The notes: generated by a model not told the origin, from the sequence alone. DNA of 44,044 nucleotides from an uncultured Flaviramulus sp. (GCA_947487155.1 CANKVS010000033.1:1-44044), one strand, 5' to 3'. Shown: positions 24,849-33,260, numbered from the stretch's first letter. Translations and numbers: made by a program.

Positions 24849-25424
24849 ATGAAAAAACTGTTTTTTATATTATACTTATCTTTCAATTTTTGTGGCTCAC
24901 AAAGCGAAGTACAAACATTAAACCTGTTTGATGCTGCCTTAGAATTAACAAATCAAAAAGTAACATACGATCCAAGTTATTTTTCAATTGATTACCCAAA
25001 TGGTGATGTGCCAAAAGACAAAGGTGTTTGTACAGATGTAGTGATAAGGGCTTTTAGAAAAATTGGAATCGATTTACAAAAAGAAGTGCATGAAGACATG
25101 AAAGCTAATTTTAACTTGTACCCAAAAATATGGAGATTAAAAACTACCGATAAAAATATAGACCACCGCAGAGTACCTAATTTAATGACCTATTTTAAAC
25201 GAAAAGGTGCAGAAAAACCAATTACTAATAACCCAAATAATTATTTACCAGGAGATGTGGTGTGTTGGAATTTAGGAGGAGCAGTGACTCATATTGGAGT
25301 TGTTGTAAATAAAAAGTCTAATGATGGCAAACGAAATTTAATTGTTCACAATATTGGAAGTGGGCAAGTTTTGGAAGATTGTTTGTTTGATTTTAAAATT
25401 ATTGGGCATTATCGATTTAATTGA
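24849..25424 (+). CDS. DUF1287 (YijF-like) exported protein, NlpC/P60-type fold
   Basis: About 191 residues from ATG at 24849 (MKKLFFILYL); a TTG nine bases upstream is less likely. A signal peptide of around 20 residues precedes the mature protein. DKGVCTDVVIRAFRKIGIDLQKEVHEDM, the DHRRVPNLMTYFKRKG block, and the His-containing PGDVVCWNLGGAVTHIGVVV and IVHNIGSGQV match DUF1287. This family resembles Cys-His amidases/endopeptidases, with the Cys of GVCTD and the His of VTHIGV as likely catalytic pair. It may act on peptidoglycan or related amides in the periplasm, but no activity is established from the sequence. Confidence 0.82.
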   Translation: MKKLFFILYLSFNFCGSQSEVQTLNLFDAALELTNQKVTYDPSYFSIDYPNGDVPKDKGVCTDVVIRAFRKIGIDLQKEVHEDMKANFNLYPKIWRLKTTDKNIDHRRVPNLMTYFKRKGAEKPITNNPNNYLPGDVVCWNLGGAVTHIGVVVNKKSNDGKRNLIVHNIGSGQVLEDCLFDFKIIGHYRFN

Positions 25425-25431
25425 CCTTTTT

Positions 25432-25459
25432 GTCATTCCCGCGAAGGCGGGAATCTTTT
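25432..25459 (+). repeat. Dispersed hairpin acting as likely terminator
   Basis: ATTCCCGC (25435-25442), loop GAAG, GCGGGAAT (25447-25454), followed by CTTTTAA. It lies 10 bases after the DUF1287 stop. The same ATTCCCGC-type hairpin recurs at 27087-27106 with a compensatory base-pair change. Confidence 0.65.
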
Positions 25460-25476
25460 AAATTGAATCTTTTTTT

Positions 25477-26316
25477 ATGAATGAAATTAAAAGAAAATAT
25501 TATCTGTTAAACTACATCTTTGTTTTAGGAATAATACTATTGTTTATTAATGACCATTTCTTGAAATGGCAGTTCTCAAATTGGATAACAGGTAAATTAT
25601 CTGATTTTGTTGGATTATTGATTTTTCCATTTTTCTTGACCTTTTTGTTTCCTAAAAGCATAAAGCTTAATGTTCTTTTTACAGGAGTATTTTTTCTGTT
25701 TTGGAAATCACCTTTTTCACAAAGTTTTATTGATTTTTATAATTCAATAGCATTTATTGAGATCACTAGAATTGTTGATTATTCAGATTATGTAGCTTTA
25801 ATAGTTTTACCATTTTCGTATTTTTATTTGTCAAAGGAGTTACAATTCAACAAAATACTTATAGGGAAAATTAAGGTCCACCCAATATTAGTGTTATTTC
25901 CTTCTATTATTATATTTATGGCTACGTCTCCGCCAAGGAGTTATTTTTTCCATTTATCTCATGGCAACCTGACATTATATAATTTAAATTTTCGGGTAGG
26001 TTTAAATAAGGAGAATCTTTTAATAAAAATGAAAGAATCTGGAATAAATGTAAAGGCTGATACTCTTTTTGAAAGACATCACCGAACTATACCGCTTCAT
26101 CAATTAAATCATTTTTATGTTGAACAAATGATTATTAATGAAGATACAATTCGAGATTTGGAATTCACAATGAGACCTGTCGCTCCTGATAGAACAAAAC
26201 TATATTTTAATAGTATGAATATTTCTAAGGACATTCCAGAGAATGAAGTGAAGAATGAATTACGTAAATATTACACGAAACTGTTGAGAGCGTATTTGAA
26301 AACAAATATTAAATAG
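25477..26316 (+). CDS. Unknown membrane protein with C-terminal soluble domain
   Basis: A 279-residue protein. Four hydrophobic segments (around residues 10-24, 45-66, 68-82 and 97-115) and one more near 133-150 are followed by a soluble region of about 130 residues. WITGKLSDFVGLLIFPFFLTFLFPK is the most distinctive membrane motif. The C-terminal part (ELRKYYTKLLRAYLK) is rich in charged residues. I do not recognise the family and cannot assign a role. The codon and base pattern is as AT-rich as the neighbourhood. Confidence 0.65.
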   Translation: MNEIKRKYYLLNYIFVLGIILLFINDHFLKWQFSNWITGKLSDFVGLLIFPFFLTFLFPKSIKLNVLFTGVFFLFWKSPFSQSFIDFYNSIAFIEITRIVDYSDYVALIVLPFSYFYLSKELQFNKILIGKIKVHPILVLFPSIIIFMATSPPRSYFFHLSHGNLTLYNLNFRVGLNKENLLIKMKESGINVKADTLFERHHRTIPLHQLNHFYVEQMIINEDTIRDLEFTMRPVAPDRTKLYFNSMNISKDIPENEVKNELRKYYTKLLRAYLKTNIK

Positions 26317-26372
26317 TTTTTACTGTATTGTTTTCAAAGAATAAATTTTAGATTATAAAATAGAGAGAAATC

Positions 26373-27068
26373 TTAACTCAACCTCGCTAAATAATCAAAA
26401 TGTTCACCTTCTAAAACACGTTCACATTTAAGACCAACAGTTTCGCAAGCGAGCTTCAACGTGTTAAAATCTAGATATAGCCATTTCATAGGTGTTTCTT
26501 TTTCATCTTTATAAGATAAAAAATAATCAAGTTCGCCATAGTAATTAGCATTGGTATCCATCCAAAATCCACCATCCTCATCTTGATACATATATTTAAT
26601 ATCCGATGAGTCAATTAAAATTTGTCCGTTTGGATTTAGTAAACTTTTTAAATGTGTTAAATGTTTAGAAACTTGAGATAATTCTTGGAAAATGCCAGTG
26701 CCATTCATCAATAATAGAATAGTATCAAATGTGTCAGTTTCATCCAAAATAGCTTTTTCTTCAGCATGTAAAACACCACGCAGTTTACTAACTTTAATTG
26801 CACCTTTTGAAATATCAATAGCTTTTACTTTTAATCCTTTTTCTTGTAAATGCAAACTATGACTTCCGCTACCGCAACCCACGTCTAAAACAGAGTCTTT
26901 AGCCAATTTTAAGGCTTTTTGTTCCAATTTAGGCATGTCTTTAAAATCACGGAACAAATATGGAAGCGGCAATACATCTACATCAGAAATATTAGTTGAG
27001 GTAATAATGTCTTCAGAATAATTTCCGTTTTGATAATCTAATAAAGCATTTCCGAAAAGGTCTTTCAT
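26373..27068 (-). CDS. Class I SAM-dependent methyltransferase
   Basis: A 231-residue Rossmann-fold methyltransferase. Motif I VLDVGCGSGSHSLHLQEKG (60-78) is a textbook AdoMet site, VKAIDISKGAIKVSK is the motif II acidic residue with helix, and DETDTFDTILLLMNGTGIF covers motif IV/post-I. The N-terminal YLFRDFKDMPKLEQKALK and a C-terminal half with ILIDSSDIKYMY suggest a small-molecule or lipid methyltransferase. The substrate cannot be inferred. It is divergent from the Cys-cluster gene, with a dispersed hairpin in the shared upstream region. Confidence 0.85.
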   Translation of the reverse strand: MKDLFGNALLDYQNGNYSEDIITSTNISDVDVLPLPYLFRDFKDMPKLEQKALKLAKDSVLDVGCGSGSHSLHLQEKGLKVKAIDISKGAIKVSKLRGVLHAEEKAILDETDTFDTILLLMNGTGIFQELSQVSKHLTHLKSLLNPNGQILIDSSDIKYMYQDEDGGFWMDTNANYYGELDYFLSYKDEKETPMKWLYLDFNTLKLACETVGLKCERVLEGEHFDYLARLS

Positions 27069-27084
27069 ATTAAAATACCATTTT

Positions 27085-27113
27085 TCATTTCCGCGAAAGC
27101 GGAAATCTTTTTT
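27085..27113. repeat. Dispersed hairpin between divergent genes
   Basis: ATTTCCGC (27087-27094), GNRA-type loop GAAA, GCGGAAAT (27099-27106), then CTTTTTT. It is the same family as 25432-25459, with the fourth stem pair changed from C:G to T:A. It sits upstream of both neighbouring genes, so it is not placed as a simple gene-end terminator. Confidence 0.65.
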
Positions 27114-27150
27114 ATTTAAAAGTAAAGATTGAAAACATTATTTTTACACC

Positions 27151-27645
27151 ATGCAAGACATCATTAATAATCTTCCAAAGCTCGCCAAAGATAAGCATAA
27201 CGAGAATAAAAAATTCTTTGGAAAATTAAAAAAGAAACCACCAAAGAATTTAGATTATGTGATGCAAGAATTACATGATGACGAATTTGAAAAAACAGAT
27301 TGTTTAACCTGTGCTAATTGCTGTAAAACGACAGGGCCTTTGTTTACAGATAAGGATATAAACAGAATATCAAAACATTTTAAACAAAAACCACAGCAAT
27401 TTATTAGTGAGTATTTGCGAATTGATGAGGATAACGACTATGTGCTACAAGGTGTACCGTGCACCTTTTTAGGAGTAGATAATTATTGTTCGATTTACGA
27501 TGTAAGACCAAAAGCATGTCGCGAATTTCCGCATACCAATAGAAAAAAGTTTCAACAAATTTCTAATTTAACTTTAAAAAACGTAGCAATGTGTCCTGCT
27601 GCGTTTAATATTGTTGAGGCAATGAAAGTACGAACTAAAATATGA
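27151..27645 (+). CDS. YkgJ-family cysteine-cluster (zinc/iron-chelating) protein
   Basis: A 164-residue protein. CLTCANCC (51-58), C104 in GVPCTFLG, C113 in YCSIYDVRPKACREFPH (with C123) and C148 in VAMCPA form the conserved Cys set of the YkgJ-type Fe/Zn-chelating family. The roughly 45-residue basic N-terminus (HNENKKFFGKLKKKPPKNL) is typical of Bacteroidota members. The molecular role is unknown; a metal- or redox-related function is likely. Convergent to the NamZ-like gene, with 31 bases between the stops. Confidence 0.88.
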   Translation: MQDIINNLPKLAKDKHNENKKFFGKLKKKPPKNLDYVMQELHDDEFEKTDCLTCANCCKTTGPLFTDKDINRISKHFKQKPQQFISEYLRIDEDNDYVLQGVPCTFLGVDNYCSIYDVRPKACREFPHTNRKKFQQISNLTLKNVAMCPAAFNIVEAMKVRTKI

Positions 27646-27676
27646 TTTTTTTAAAACCCAAAACATAGATCAAAGC

Positions 27677-28954
27677 TTAATTGTAAATCAAATATTTTTC
27701 ACGAATTGTTTTAAATGCTTTTAAATTGGCTTGCCAAGTTTCTTTAATACGTTCTTCACTTAAACCCGCTTCAATTTGTTTTTGTAATTTATCTGTTCCA
27801 GCGTGTCGTGTAAAATTTTTAGTGTCGAAAAATAGTGATTTATCATTACTATTACGATACGCTTTTATTATCCATTGTAAAGTCATAACACCATTAATAT
27901 CTTCATCTTTTAGATCTTCTCCATAACAAAGCATGTTTTTATGTTTAGGATATTTTGCTCCAAAATTTTCAACAGGTGTATAACTAAATTTAAGAGTGTC
28001 TTTATTTAAAAATGGCGCACCATAACGCTGAAATTGAAACTTTGTACCCCGACCAGCGTTAATATTAGTGCCTTCAAAAAGCCCTAAACTGGGGTATAAT
28101 TTAATAGATTGGTCGCTTGGTAAATTAGGGGAAGGCCTAATAGGTAAGCTATAAAAGGTATTGTGTGTGTAGTTTTTAACAGGGATAATGGTAACAGTAC
28201 ATTGAGCACCATTGGTTAACCATTTTTCGCCGTTAAGCATCTGTGCATATTCGCCAATAGTCATACCATGTACTAATGGTATAGGATGCATACCCACAAA
28301 ACTTTTATTTTCAATCTCTAAAGTTGGACCGTCAATGTAATATCCGTTAGGGTTTGGTCTATCTAATACTATTAACGGGATTCCAGCTTCAGCGCAAGCT
28401 TCCATAATGTAGTGCAATGTTGAGATATAAGTGTAAAAGCGAACGCCAACATCTTGAATATCGAAAATAATAACATCTAAATTTTCTAATTGCGCTTTAG
28501 AAGGTTTTTTGTTTTTTCCGTAAAGCGATACAAGTGGTAAGTTGGTTTTGGTATCAATTCCGTCTTTAACAGCTTCACCAGCATCAACATTACCACGAAA
28601 GCCATGTTCTGGAGAAAATACTTTTTTTACGTCAACTTTTAATGAAACTAAAGAATCGACTAAATGCGTATAGTTTTGATCTTCTGTCTTTCGTCTTTCG
28701 TCTTTAAAAATAACACTTGTCTGATTCGCAACAATACCAACACGTTTGTCTTTTAATAGCGATAAATAAATTTCAGTTTGATTTGCACCAACAATAACTG
28801 CTTTGTCAATCTTGTTATGAATGTCGATTTGGTTTTGCTGAAGAGTCTCTTGAATATTACTTTCGTTTTTAACTTTAGAAGCACAAGAAATCATTAAAAC
28901 AATCCCGATAATTATCGGGAATAAAACTGTATTTTTGAAAACATTAAACGGCAT
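27677..28954 (-). CDS. NamZ-like exo-beta-N-acetylmuramidase lipoprotein (DUF1343)
   Basis: A 425-residue lipoprotein starting at ATG 28952-28954, with lipobox LMISC (acylated Cys24). The GIVANQTSVI block, VFSPEHGFRG (112-121, with conserved Glu116) and DVGVRFYTYISTLHY, followed by VLDRPNPNG and HGMTIGEYAQML, match the DUF1343 family. Characterised members (NamZ) release terminal N-acetylmuramic acid from peptidoglycan fragments. It probably works on the periplasmic or surface side in muropeptide salvage. Two oddities are visible: residues 84-90 are encoded by a GTCTTTC tandem repeat, and the signal peptide contains an 18-bp perfect palindrome. It is divergent from the permease gene, with only six bases between start codons. 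Confidence 0.85.
   Translation of the reverse strand: MPFNVFKNTVLFPIIIGIVLMISCASKVKNESNIQETLQQNQIDIHNKIDKAVIVGANQTEIYLSLLKDKRVGIVANQTSVIFKDERRKTEDQNYTHLVDSLVSLKVDVKKVFSPEHGFRGNVDAGEAVKDGIDTKTNLPLVSLYGKNKKPSKAQLENLDVIIFDIQDVGVRFYTYISTLHYIMEACAEAGIPLIVLDRPNPNGYYIDGPTLEIENKSFVGMHPIPLVHGMTIGEYAQMLNGEKWLTNGAQCTVTIIPVKNYTHNTFYSLPIRPSPNLPSDQSIKLYPSLGLFEGTNINAGRGTKFQFQRYGAPFLNKDTLKFSYTPVENFGAKYPKHKNMLCYGEDLKDEDINGVMTLQWIIKAYRNSNDKSLFFDTKNFTRHAGTDKLQKQIEAGLSEERIKETWQANLKAFKTIREKYLIYN
28686..28705. repeat. GTCTTTC heptamer tandem repeat inside a coding region
   Basis: GTCTTTC GTCTTTC GTCTTT, almost three units. On the minus strand it encodes the charged stretch KDERRKT (residues 84-90 of the NamZ-like protein), between the conserved NQTSVI and HLVDSL segments, where it looks like an in-frame insertion. 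Confidence 0.65.
28903..28920. repeat. 18-bp perfect palindrome inside a signal-peptide sequence
   Basis: TCCCGATAATTATCGGGA reads identically on both strands and covers codons 12-18 of the NamZ-like lipoprotein (FPIIIGI), close to the start codon. CCCGATA words also occur in the dispersed element at 4597-4603. Confidence 0.7.
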
Positions 28955-28960
28955 TATAAA

Positions 28961-30196
28961 TTGAATTACGAGTTTTTTATAGCTAAACGTATTATTGGCA
29001 GTAAAGCGTATAAAAGTAGTATATCGGCACCAATAATAAAAATTGGTATAGCTGCTATTGCTATAGGCATTGTAGTTATGATGATTGCTATTGCTACAGG
29101 GGTTGGTTTGCAGCAAAAAATTCGCGATAAAGTTGTGGCTTTTAATGGACATGTTACTATTACGAATTACGATAGTAATAATTCGCAGGAAAGTTTAGTG
29201 CCAATTTCTAAAAATCAAGATTTTTATCCAGAATTTAGAGCTGTTAAAGGTGTTAATCATATTCAGGCAGTAGCTACTAAACATGGAATTATTAGAACTG
29301 AAACCGTTTGGGAAGGTGTTGTGTTAAAAGGTGTGGGGTTAGATTATAATTGGGGTTATTTCGAAGAATTTTTAATTGAAGGCAAACTGCCAGATTTTAC
29401 TAAAAAATGGAGTGAAGAGGTTTTAATATCCCAGTATATAGCCAATAGGTTAGGGTTTAAAGTGGGCGACAATTTTCAGATGCTTTTTAAAAAAGACGAT
29501 CCCTATAAAGCACCAAGTATGGTTAAATGCATTGTGGTTGGTATTTATAATTCAAGATTTCAAGAATTTGACGAAACGTATTTAATAGGTAATATTAGGC
29601 ATTTACAGCGTATTAATAATTGGAAACCTGATGAAGTTGGAAATTTTGAGGTATTTATTGATGATTATTCAGAGCTTACTACAAAAGGGCAAGAAATTCA
29701 CAGAGAAATGCCATCATTATTAGATTCTACAATTGTAGAGAATAAGTTTTATTCAGTATTTGAATGGCTTAAAATATTTGATAAAAATATTTATGGCATT
29801 ATTGGTATTATGATTTTAGTAGCTAGTATAAATATGGTTACTGCTTTATTAGTATTAATATTGGAACGTACGCACATGGTGGGCGTTTTAAAAGCACTTG
29901 GAAGTAACAATTGGAGTATACGTAAACTATTTTTATACAATGCCTCATATTTAATAATTCTTGGTTTAATTTGGGGAAATATTATTGGTTTAGGACTTTT
30001 GTTTGCTCAAAAATATTTTAAATTTTTCCCTCTAGATCCAAGTGTATATCATGTTACAGAAGTGTCGGTTCATATAAATTTAGGTTATATTATAGCTTTA
30101 AACGTGGGGACATTAATTCTTTGTTTATTAATGCTTTTAGTACCATCTTATATTATCACAAAAATATCGCCAGTTAAGGCTATTAGGTTCGATTAA
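28961..30196 (+). CDS. LolC/LolE-like ABC transporter permease (FtsX-like domain)
   Basis: A 411-residue MacB/FtsX-type permease: one N-terminal helix (around 22-47, KIGIAAIAIGIVVMMIAIATG), a large periplasmic domain (around 50-265), then three helices (270-295, 320-350, 370-400). The opening FIAKRIIGSKAYKSSISAPIIKI and the motif ILERTHMVGVLKALGSNNWSIRKLF are typical of the LolC/LolE family, which releases lipoproteins from the inner membrane. The start is TTG at 28961; no better start exists after the upstream in-frame stop at 28922. The start codon lies only six bases from that of the divergent lipoprotein gene. The ATPase partner is not in the window. Confidence 0.85.
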   Translation: MNYEFFIAKRIIGSKAYKSSISAPIIKIGIAAIAIGIVVMMIAIATGVGLQQKIRDKVVAFNGHVTITNYDSNNSQESLVPISKNQDFYPEFRAVKGVNHIQAVATKHGIIRTETVWEGVVLKGVGLDYNWGYFEEFLIEGKLPDFTKKWSEEVLISQYIANRLGFKVGDNFQMLFKKDDPYKAPSMVKCIVVGIYNSRFQEFDETYLIGNIRHLQRINNWKPDEVGNFEVFIDDYSELTTKGQEIHREMPSLLDSTIVENKFYSVFEWLKIFDKNIYGIIGIMILVASINMVTALLVLILERTHMVGVLKALGSNNWSIRKLFLYNASYLIILGLIWGNIIGLGLLFAQKYFKFFPLDPSVYHVTEVSVHINLGYIIALNVGTLILCLLMLLVPSYIITKISPVKAIRFD

Positions 30197-30273
30197 TTAA
30201 AAAGAATACCAGCAATTAGTTTGTGGTTCAGTATAGTCAAAACTTTTAATTCCTAAGTAATAAGAAGAACACT

Positions 30274-31632
30274 ATGGATTACGCAAAGAACATATTAGAA
30301 ACAATAGGAAATACTCCATTAGTAAAGATTAATGCACTTACAGCACATTTACCATGTTTGGTGTTGGCAAAATACGAAACCTTTAATCCTGGTAATTCAA
30401 CAAAAGATAGGATGGCTCTTAAAATGATAGAAGATGCCGAAGCCGATGGACGATTAAAATCTGGAGGCACGATTATAGAAGGGACCTCTGGAAATACAGG
30501 TATGGGGCTAGCCTTAGTAGCTATTATAAAAGGGTATAAATGCATTTTTGTAATTAGCGATAAGCAATCAAAAGAAAAAATGGATATTCTAAGAGCAGTA
30601 GGTGCTAAAGTGGTGGTTTGCCCAACAAATGTTGAGCCTACAGACCCTAGAAGTTATTATTCTGTCTCAAAACAATTAAGTGAAGAAACACCAAATTCGT
30701 GGTATGTCAATCAGTACGATAATCCAAGTAACGCAGCTGCACATTACGAAAGTACAGGACCAGAAATTTGGAAGCAAACAGGTGGGAAAGTAACTCATTT
30801 TGTGGTTGGCGTTGGTACAGGTGGTACAATTTCGGGGATTGGTAAATATTTAAAAGAGCAAAATTCAAACATTAAAGTTTGGGGTATAGATACTTATGGT
30901 TCGGTTTTTAAAAAATACCATGAAACAGGAGTGTTTGATGAGAATGAAATTTACCCATACATAACTGAAGGTATTGGAGAAGATATTTTGCCCGAAAATG
31001 TCGATTTTAGTGTTATTGACGGCTTTACAAAAGTAACCGATAAAGATGCTGCTATTTATACACAGAAACTAGCAAAAGAAGAAGGCATGTTTTTAGGGAA
31101 TTCTGCTGGAGCTGCTATAAAAGGATTACTGCAATTAAAAAAACATTTTAAAAAAGATGATGTTGTAGTGGTGTTATTTCACGACCATGGTAGTAGATAT
31201 GTAGGGAAAATGTTTAATGATGAATGGATGCGAGAGCGTGGTTTTATTGAAGACGAGAAAACTACCGCTGAAGACCTTATTAAAGACCCTGTTAATCAAA
31301 ATTTGGTTACTGTAAAAACTGAAGAGTTAGTCTCTCATGCTATCGAACGCATGAAAAAATATAAAATTTCTCAAATACCCGTAGAAGATTCAACAGGTTT
31401 TGTTGGTGCCATAGACGAAGCCGATTTATTAAGAAAGTATATTGAAAATAAAGATATTTCAGGGTTGCCAATTAAGGATGTTATGCACAAACCATTCCCT
31501 ATAGTTAGTAAAAACACAGCTATTGAAGATATTTCTAAATTAATTCATCGAGATAATAATGCAGTTTTGGTAAAACTTGATGACGATAATTATCAAATTA
31601 TTACCAAGTATGATATTATTAGTGCTTTGTAG
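30274..31632 (+). CDS. Cystathionine beta-synthase with C-terminal CBS-domain pair
   Basis: A 452-residue type II fold PLP enzyme making cystathionine from serine and homocysteine (reverse transsulfuration). IGNTPLVKI (11-19), the PLP Lys44 in NPGNSTKDRMA, EGTSGNTGMGLA (around 69-80) and the phosphate loop GVGTGGTISGIGKYL (around 178-192) are all present. A pair of CBS modules (around 325-450, e.g. AIERMKKYKISQIPVED and DVMHKPFPIV) follows, as in eukaryotic-type enzymes where they act as regulatory sensors. In the PLP motif a Thr (STKDR) stands where SVKDR is usual. An O-acetylserine sulfhydrylase side activity is possible. It is monocistronic. Confidence 0.9.
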   Translation: MDYAKNILETIGNTPLVKINALTAHLPCLVLAKYETFNPGNSTKDRMALKMIEDAEADGRLKSGGTIIEGTSGNTGMGLALVAIIKGYKCIFVISDKQSKEKMDILRAVGAKVVVCPTNVEPTDPRSYYSVSKQLSEETPNSWYVNQYDNPSNAAAHYESTGPEIWKQTGGKVTHFVVGVGTGGTISGIGKYLKEQNSNIKVWGIDTYGSVFKKYHETGVFDENEIYPYITEGIGEDILPENVDFSVIDGFTKVTDKDAAIYTQKLAKEEGMFLGNSAGAAIKGLLQLKKHFKKDDVVVVLFHDHGSRYVGKMFNDEWMRERGFIEDEKTTAEDLIKDPVNQNLVTVKTEELVSHAIERMKKYKISQIPVEDSTGFVGAIDEADLLRKYIENKDISGLPIKDVMHKPFPIVSKNTAIEDISKLIHRDNNAVLVKLDDDNYQIITKYDIISAL

Positions 31633-31646
31633 TTTTTAAGTTCCGT

Positions 31647-32042
31647 TTAATTGCTTTCAATATCACTTATATGGTGTTCTAATGCCTTTACCGAAATTTG
31701 AATTTCAATTATTAAAAGCGATAATGAAACTATTAATAAAATAAGTGCCAAACCAAATGCCCAAACAGCAATGGTGTTTTGTTCTATATAAATTAAGAAC
31801 ATAGTTAAAACACAAAGTAATAAACTGGTTATGCCAAAAATTTGCATAGACCTTGTTAGGTAAAGTCTTTGTTTTATGTTTTTTATTTGAGCAATTAAAA
31901 CGGTGTCTTTATTCTGTTGATATTTATCATGTAAATTTCTTATAATGGCAGCATAAGCTAAAAATCTATTGGTATAGGCCAACATGATTAAAGATATGGC
32001 AGAAAACAGAAGTGCAGGTGTTGTAAGTGTTAATTGCTCCAT
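31647..32042 (-). CDS. DUF2721-family membrane protein
   Basis: A 131-residue protein. The start MEQLTLTTPALLFSAISLIMLAYTNRFLAYAAIIRNL is typical of DUF2721, with an N-terminal helix, a central basic linker (DKYQQNKDTVLIAQIKNIKQRLYLTRSMQ) and two further helices (around 67-86 and 92-112). Function is unknown. It converges on the cystathionine beta-synthase gene, with 14 bases between the stops, and stands alone on its strand, 54 bases after the nucleoid-protein gene. Confidence 0.82.
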   Translation of the reverse strand: MEQLTLTTPALLFSAISLIMLAYTNRFLAYAAIIRNLHDKYQQNKDTVLIAQIKNIKQRLYLTRSMQIFGITSLLLCVLTMFLIYIEQNTIAVWAFGLALILLIVSLSLLIIEIQISVKALEHHISDIESN

Positions 32043-32096
32043 CGTTTATGGTGATCATTTTGTTTTTAAAAATAAAATAATTTAGCGGACTATTTG

Positions 32097-33146
32097 TTAT
32101 CCTTCGGCATTAAAAAACACTTTGTAATAGTGCATTTTCTTTTCATCATCATAACCGCGTTCTAAAAATTCTGCAGAGGCATCTGGAGCATCAATATCTA
32201 ACTTTATTTGTATGTTAGTATCAAGTTTAATATCAGTTTTAATTTTTCGTTTTTCTTTGGTTACTACAGATTCAGCAACATCAAACTGATTACGAATAAC
32301 AATGTTTTGTTCACCTTCATACTCTTTTTTGTAATCTTCAAATTGCCTTATGTGTTTTTCTTCTTCAAAAATATCTTCTTTAAAACGTTCTACATTTACA
32401 ATGTCGTTTTCTTTAAAAAAATCGATGGTTTTTGCTAAAAAAGTGTTTTGTTCTTGGGCACCATATGTTGTTTTTAAAACTTCGGTAGAGAATTCTTTAC
32501 AGAGTTCAATGTATTGTTGGGTGTGGTTATTAGCATCATCTGCATACTTAATATTTAAAAACTGATTAGTCCAATATTGTGCATCGTAACTATTGTTATC
32601 TACACTTAAAATAATTTTACCTTCGGTGTCGGCTTGATTTAATATAAGGCAACCTTTGTCTACTTTTTTAGAGCTAATTCCTTTTTGTACTAAAACGTCA
32701 TAACTCTTGTTTTCTAAATATGTTTGAAAAAAGTTAACCTTACTTTCAATTTTAAAAATACCAATGGCATTGGTAGTCATATCGCGAAATTCAATACCTT
32801 CAAACATAACGACTAAAACATCACCAGTTTTTATTTGCGCAGAGGTCGATTGTTCAAATAAATGAGTTACAATGTGTTTAGAAACATCAATAAAAACATC
32901 ATCTTCGTTAAATAACTGTGTTGCATAGCTATTAATTTCGTTTAAAGTTATATCGGCATGATGGTTAAACCTGTAACTCTGCACAACACTTCCAAAAGGT
33001 TTTAATAAAAAGGGAAGCATGAGATCGTAACTCGCTTCATCAAAATCAACAGTATTTTCTGAAAAGGCATTTTTAGTGTCGTTAAATTTGTTACCAACTT
33101 TATGAATTATAAACTTTGATATTGAAGCGTTTTTTCTTGAAATCAT
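32097..33146 (-). CDS. Nucleoid-associated protein, NdpA/YejK family
   Basis: A 349-residue soluble protein. The N-terminus ISRKNASISKFIIHKVGNK and the LMLPFLLKPFGSVVQSYRFNHHADI block fit the NdpA (YejK, 37-kDa nucleoid-associated) family, which in E. coli co-purifies with the nucleoid. The middle carries GDVLVVMFEGIEF and the C-terminal part DIKLDTNIQIKLDIDA. The role in chromosome structure is not defined in Bacteroidota. The gene lies just upstream of the DUF2721 gene on the same strand. Confidence 0.8.
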   Translation of the reverse strand: MISRKNASISKFIIHKVGNKFNDTKNAFSENTVDFDEASYDLMLPFLLKPFGSVVQSYRFNHHADITLNEINSYATQLFNEDDVFIDVSKHIVTHLFEQSTSAQIKTGDVLVVMFEGIEFRDMTTNAIGIFKIESKVNFFQTYLENKSYDVLVQKGISSKKVDKGCLILNQADTEGKIILSVDNNSYDAQYWTNQFLNIKYADDANNHTQQYIELCKEFSTEVLKTTYGAQEQNTFLAKTIDFFKENDIVNVERFKEDIFEEEKHIRQFEDYKKEYEGEQNIVIRNQFDVAESVVTKEKRKIKTDIKLDTNIQIKLDIDAPDASAEFLERGYDDEKKMHYYKVFFNAEG

Positions 33147-33196
33147 TTCTTATTTATTAAGATTGCAATACTATTAAATTAAGTTGAAATATGCGT

Positions 33197-33230
33197 AAAA
33201 AAAGAACGCCAAAGATAAACTTTGACGTTC
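33197..33230 (-). terminator. Rho-independent terminator of the small secreted protein gene
   Basis: On the minus strand, GAACGTCAAAG (33230-33220) pairs with CTTTGGCGTTC (33214-33204), one mismatch, 5-nt loop, followed by seven T residues (33203-33197). It ends transcription from 33512 before the nucleoid-protein gene starts. Confidence 0.8.
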
Positions 33231-33260
33231 AAGATTCGAGGACTTCAGATTTGGTTATCG

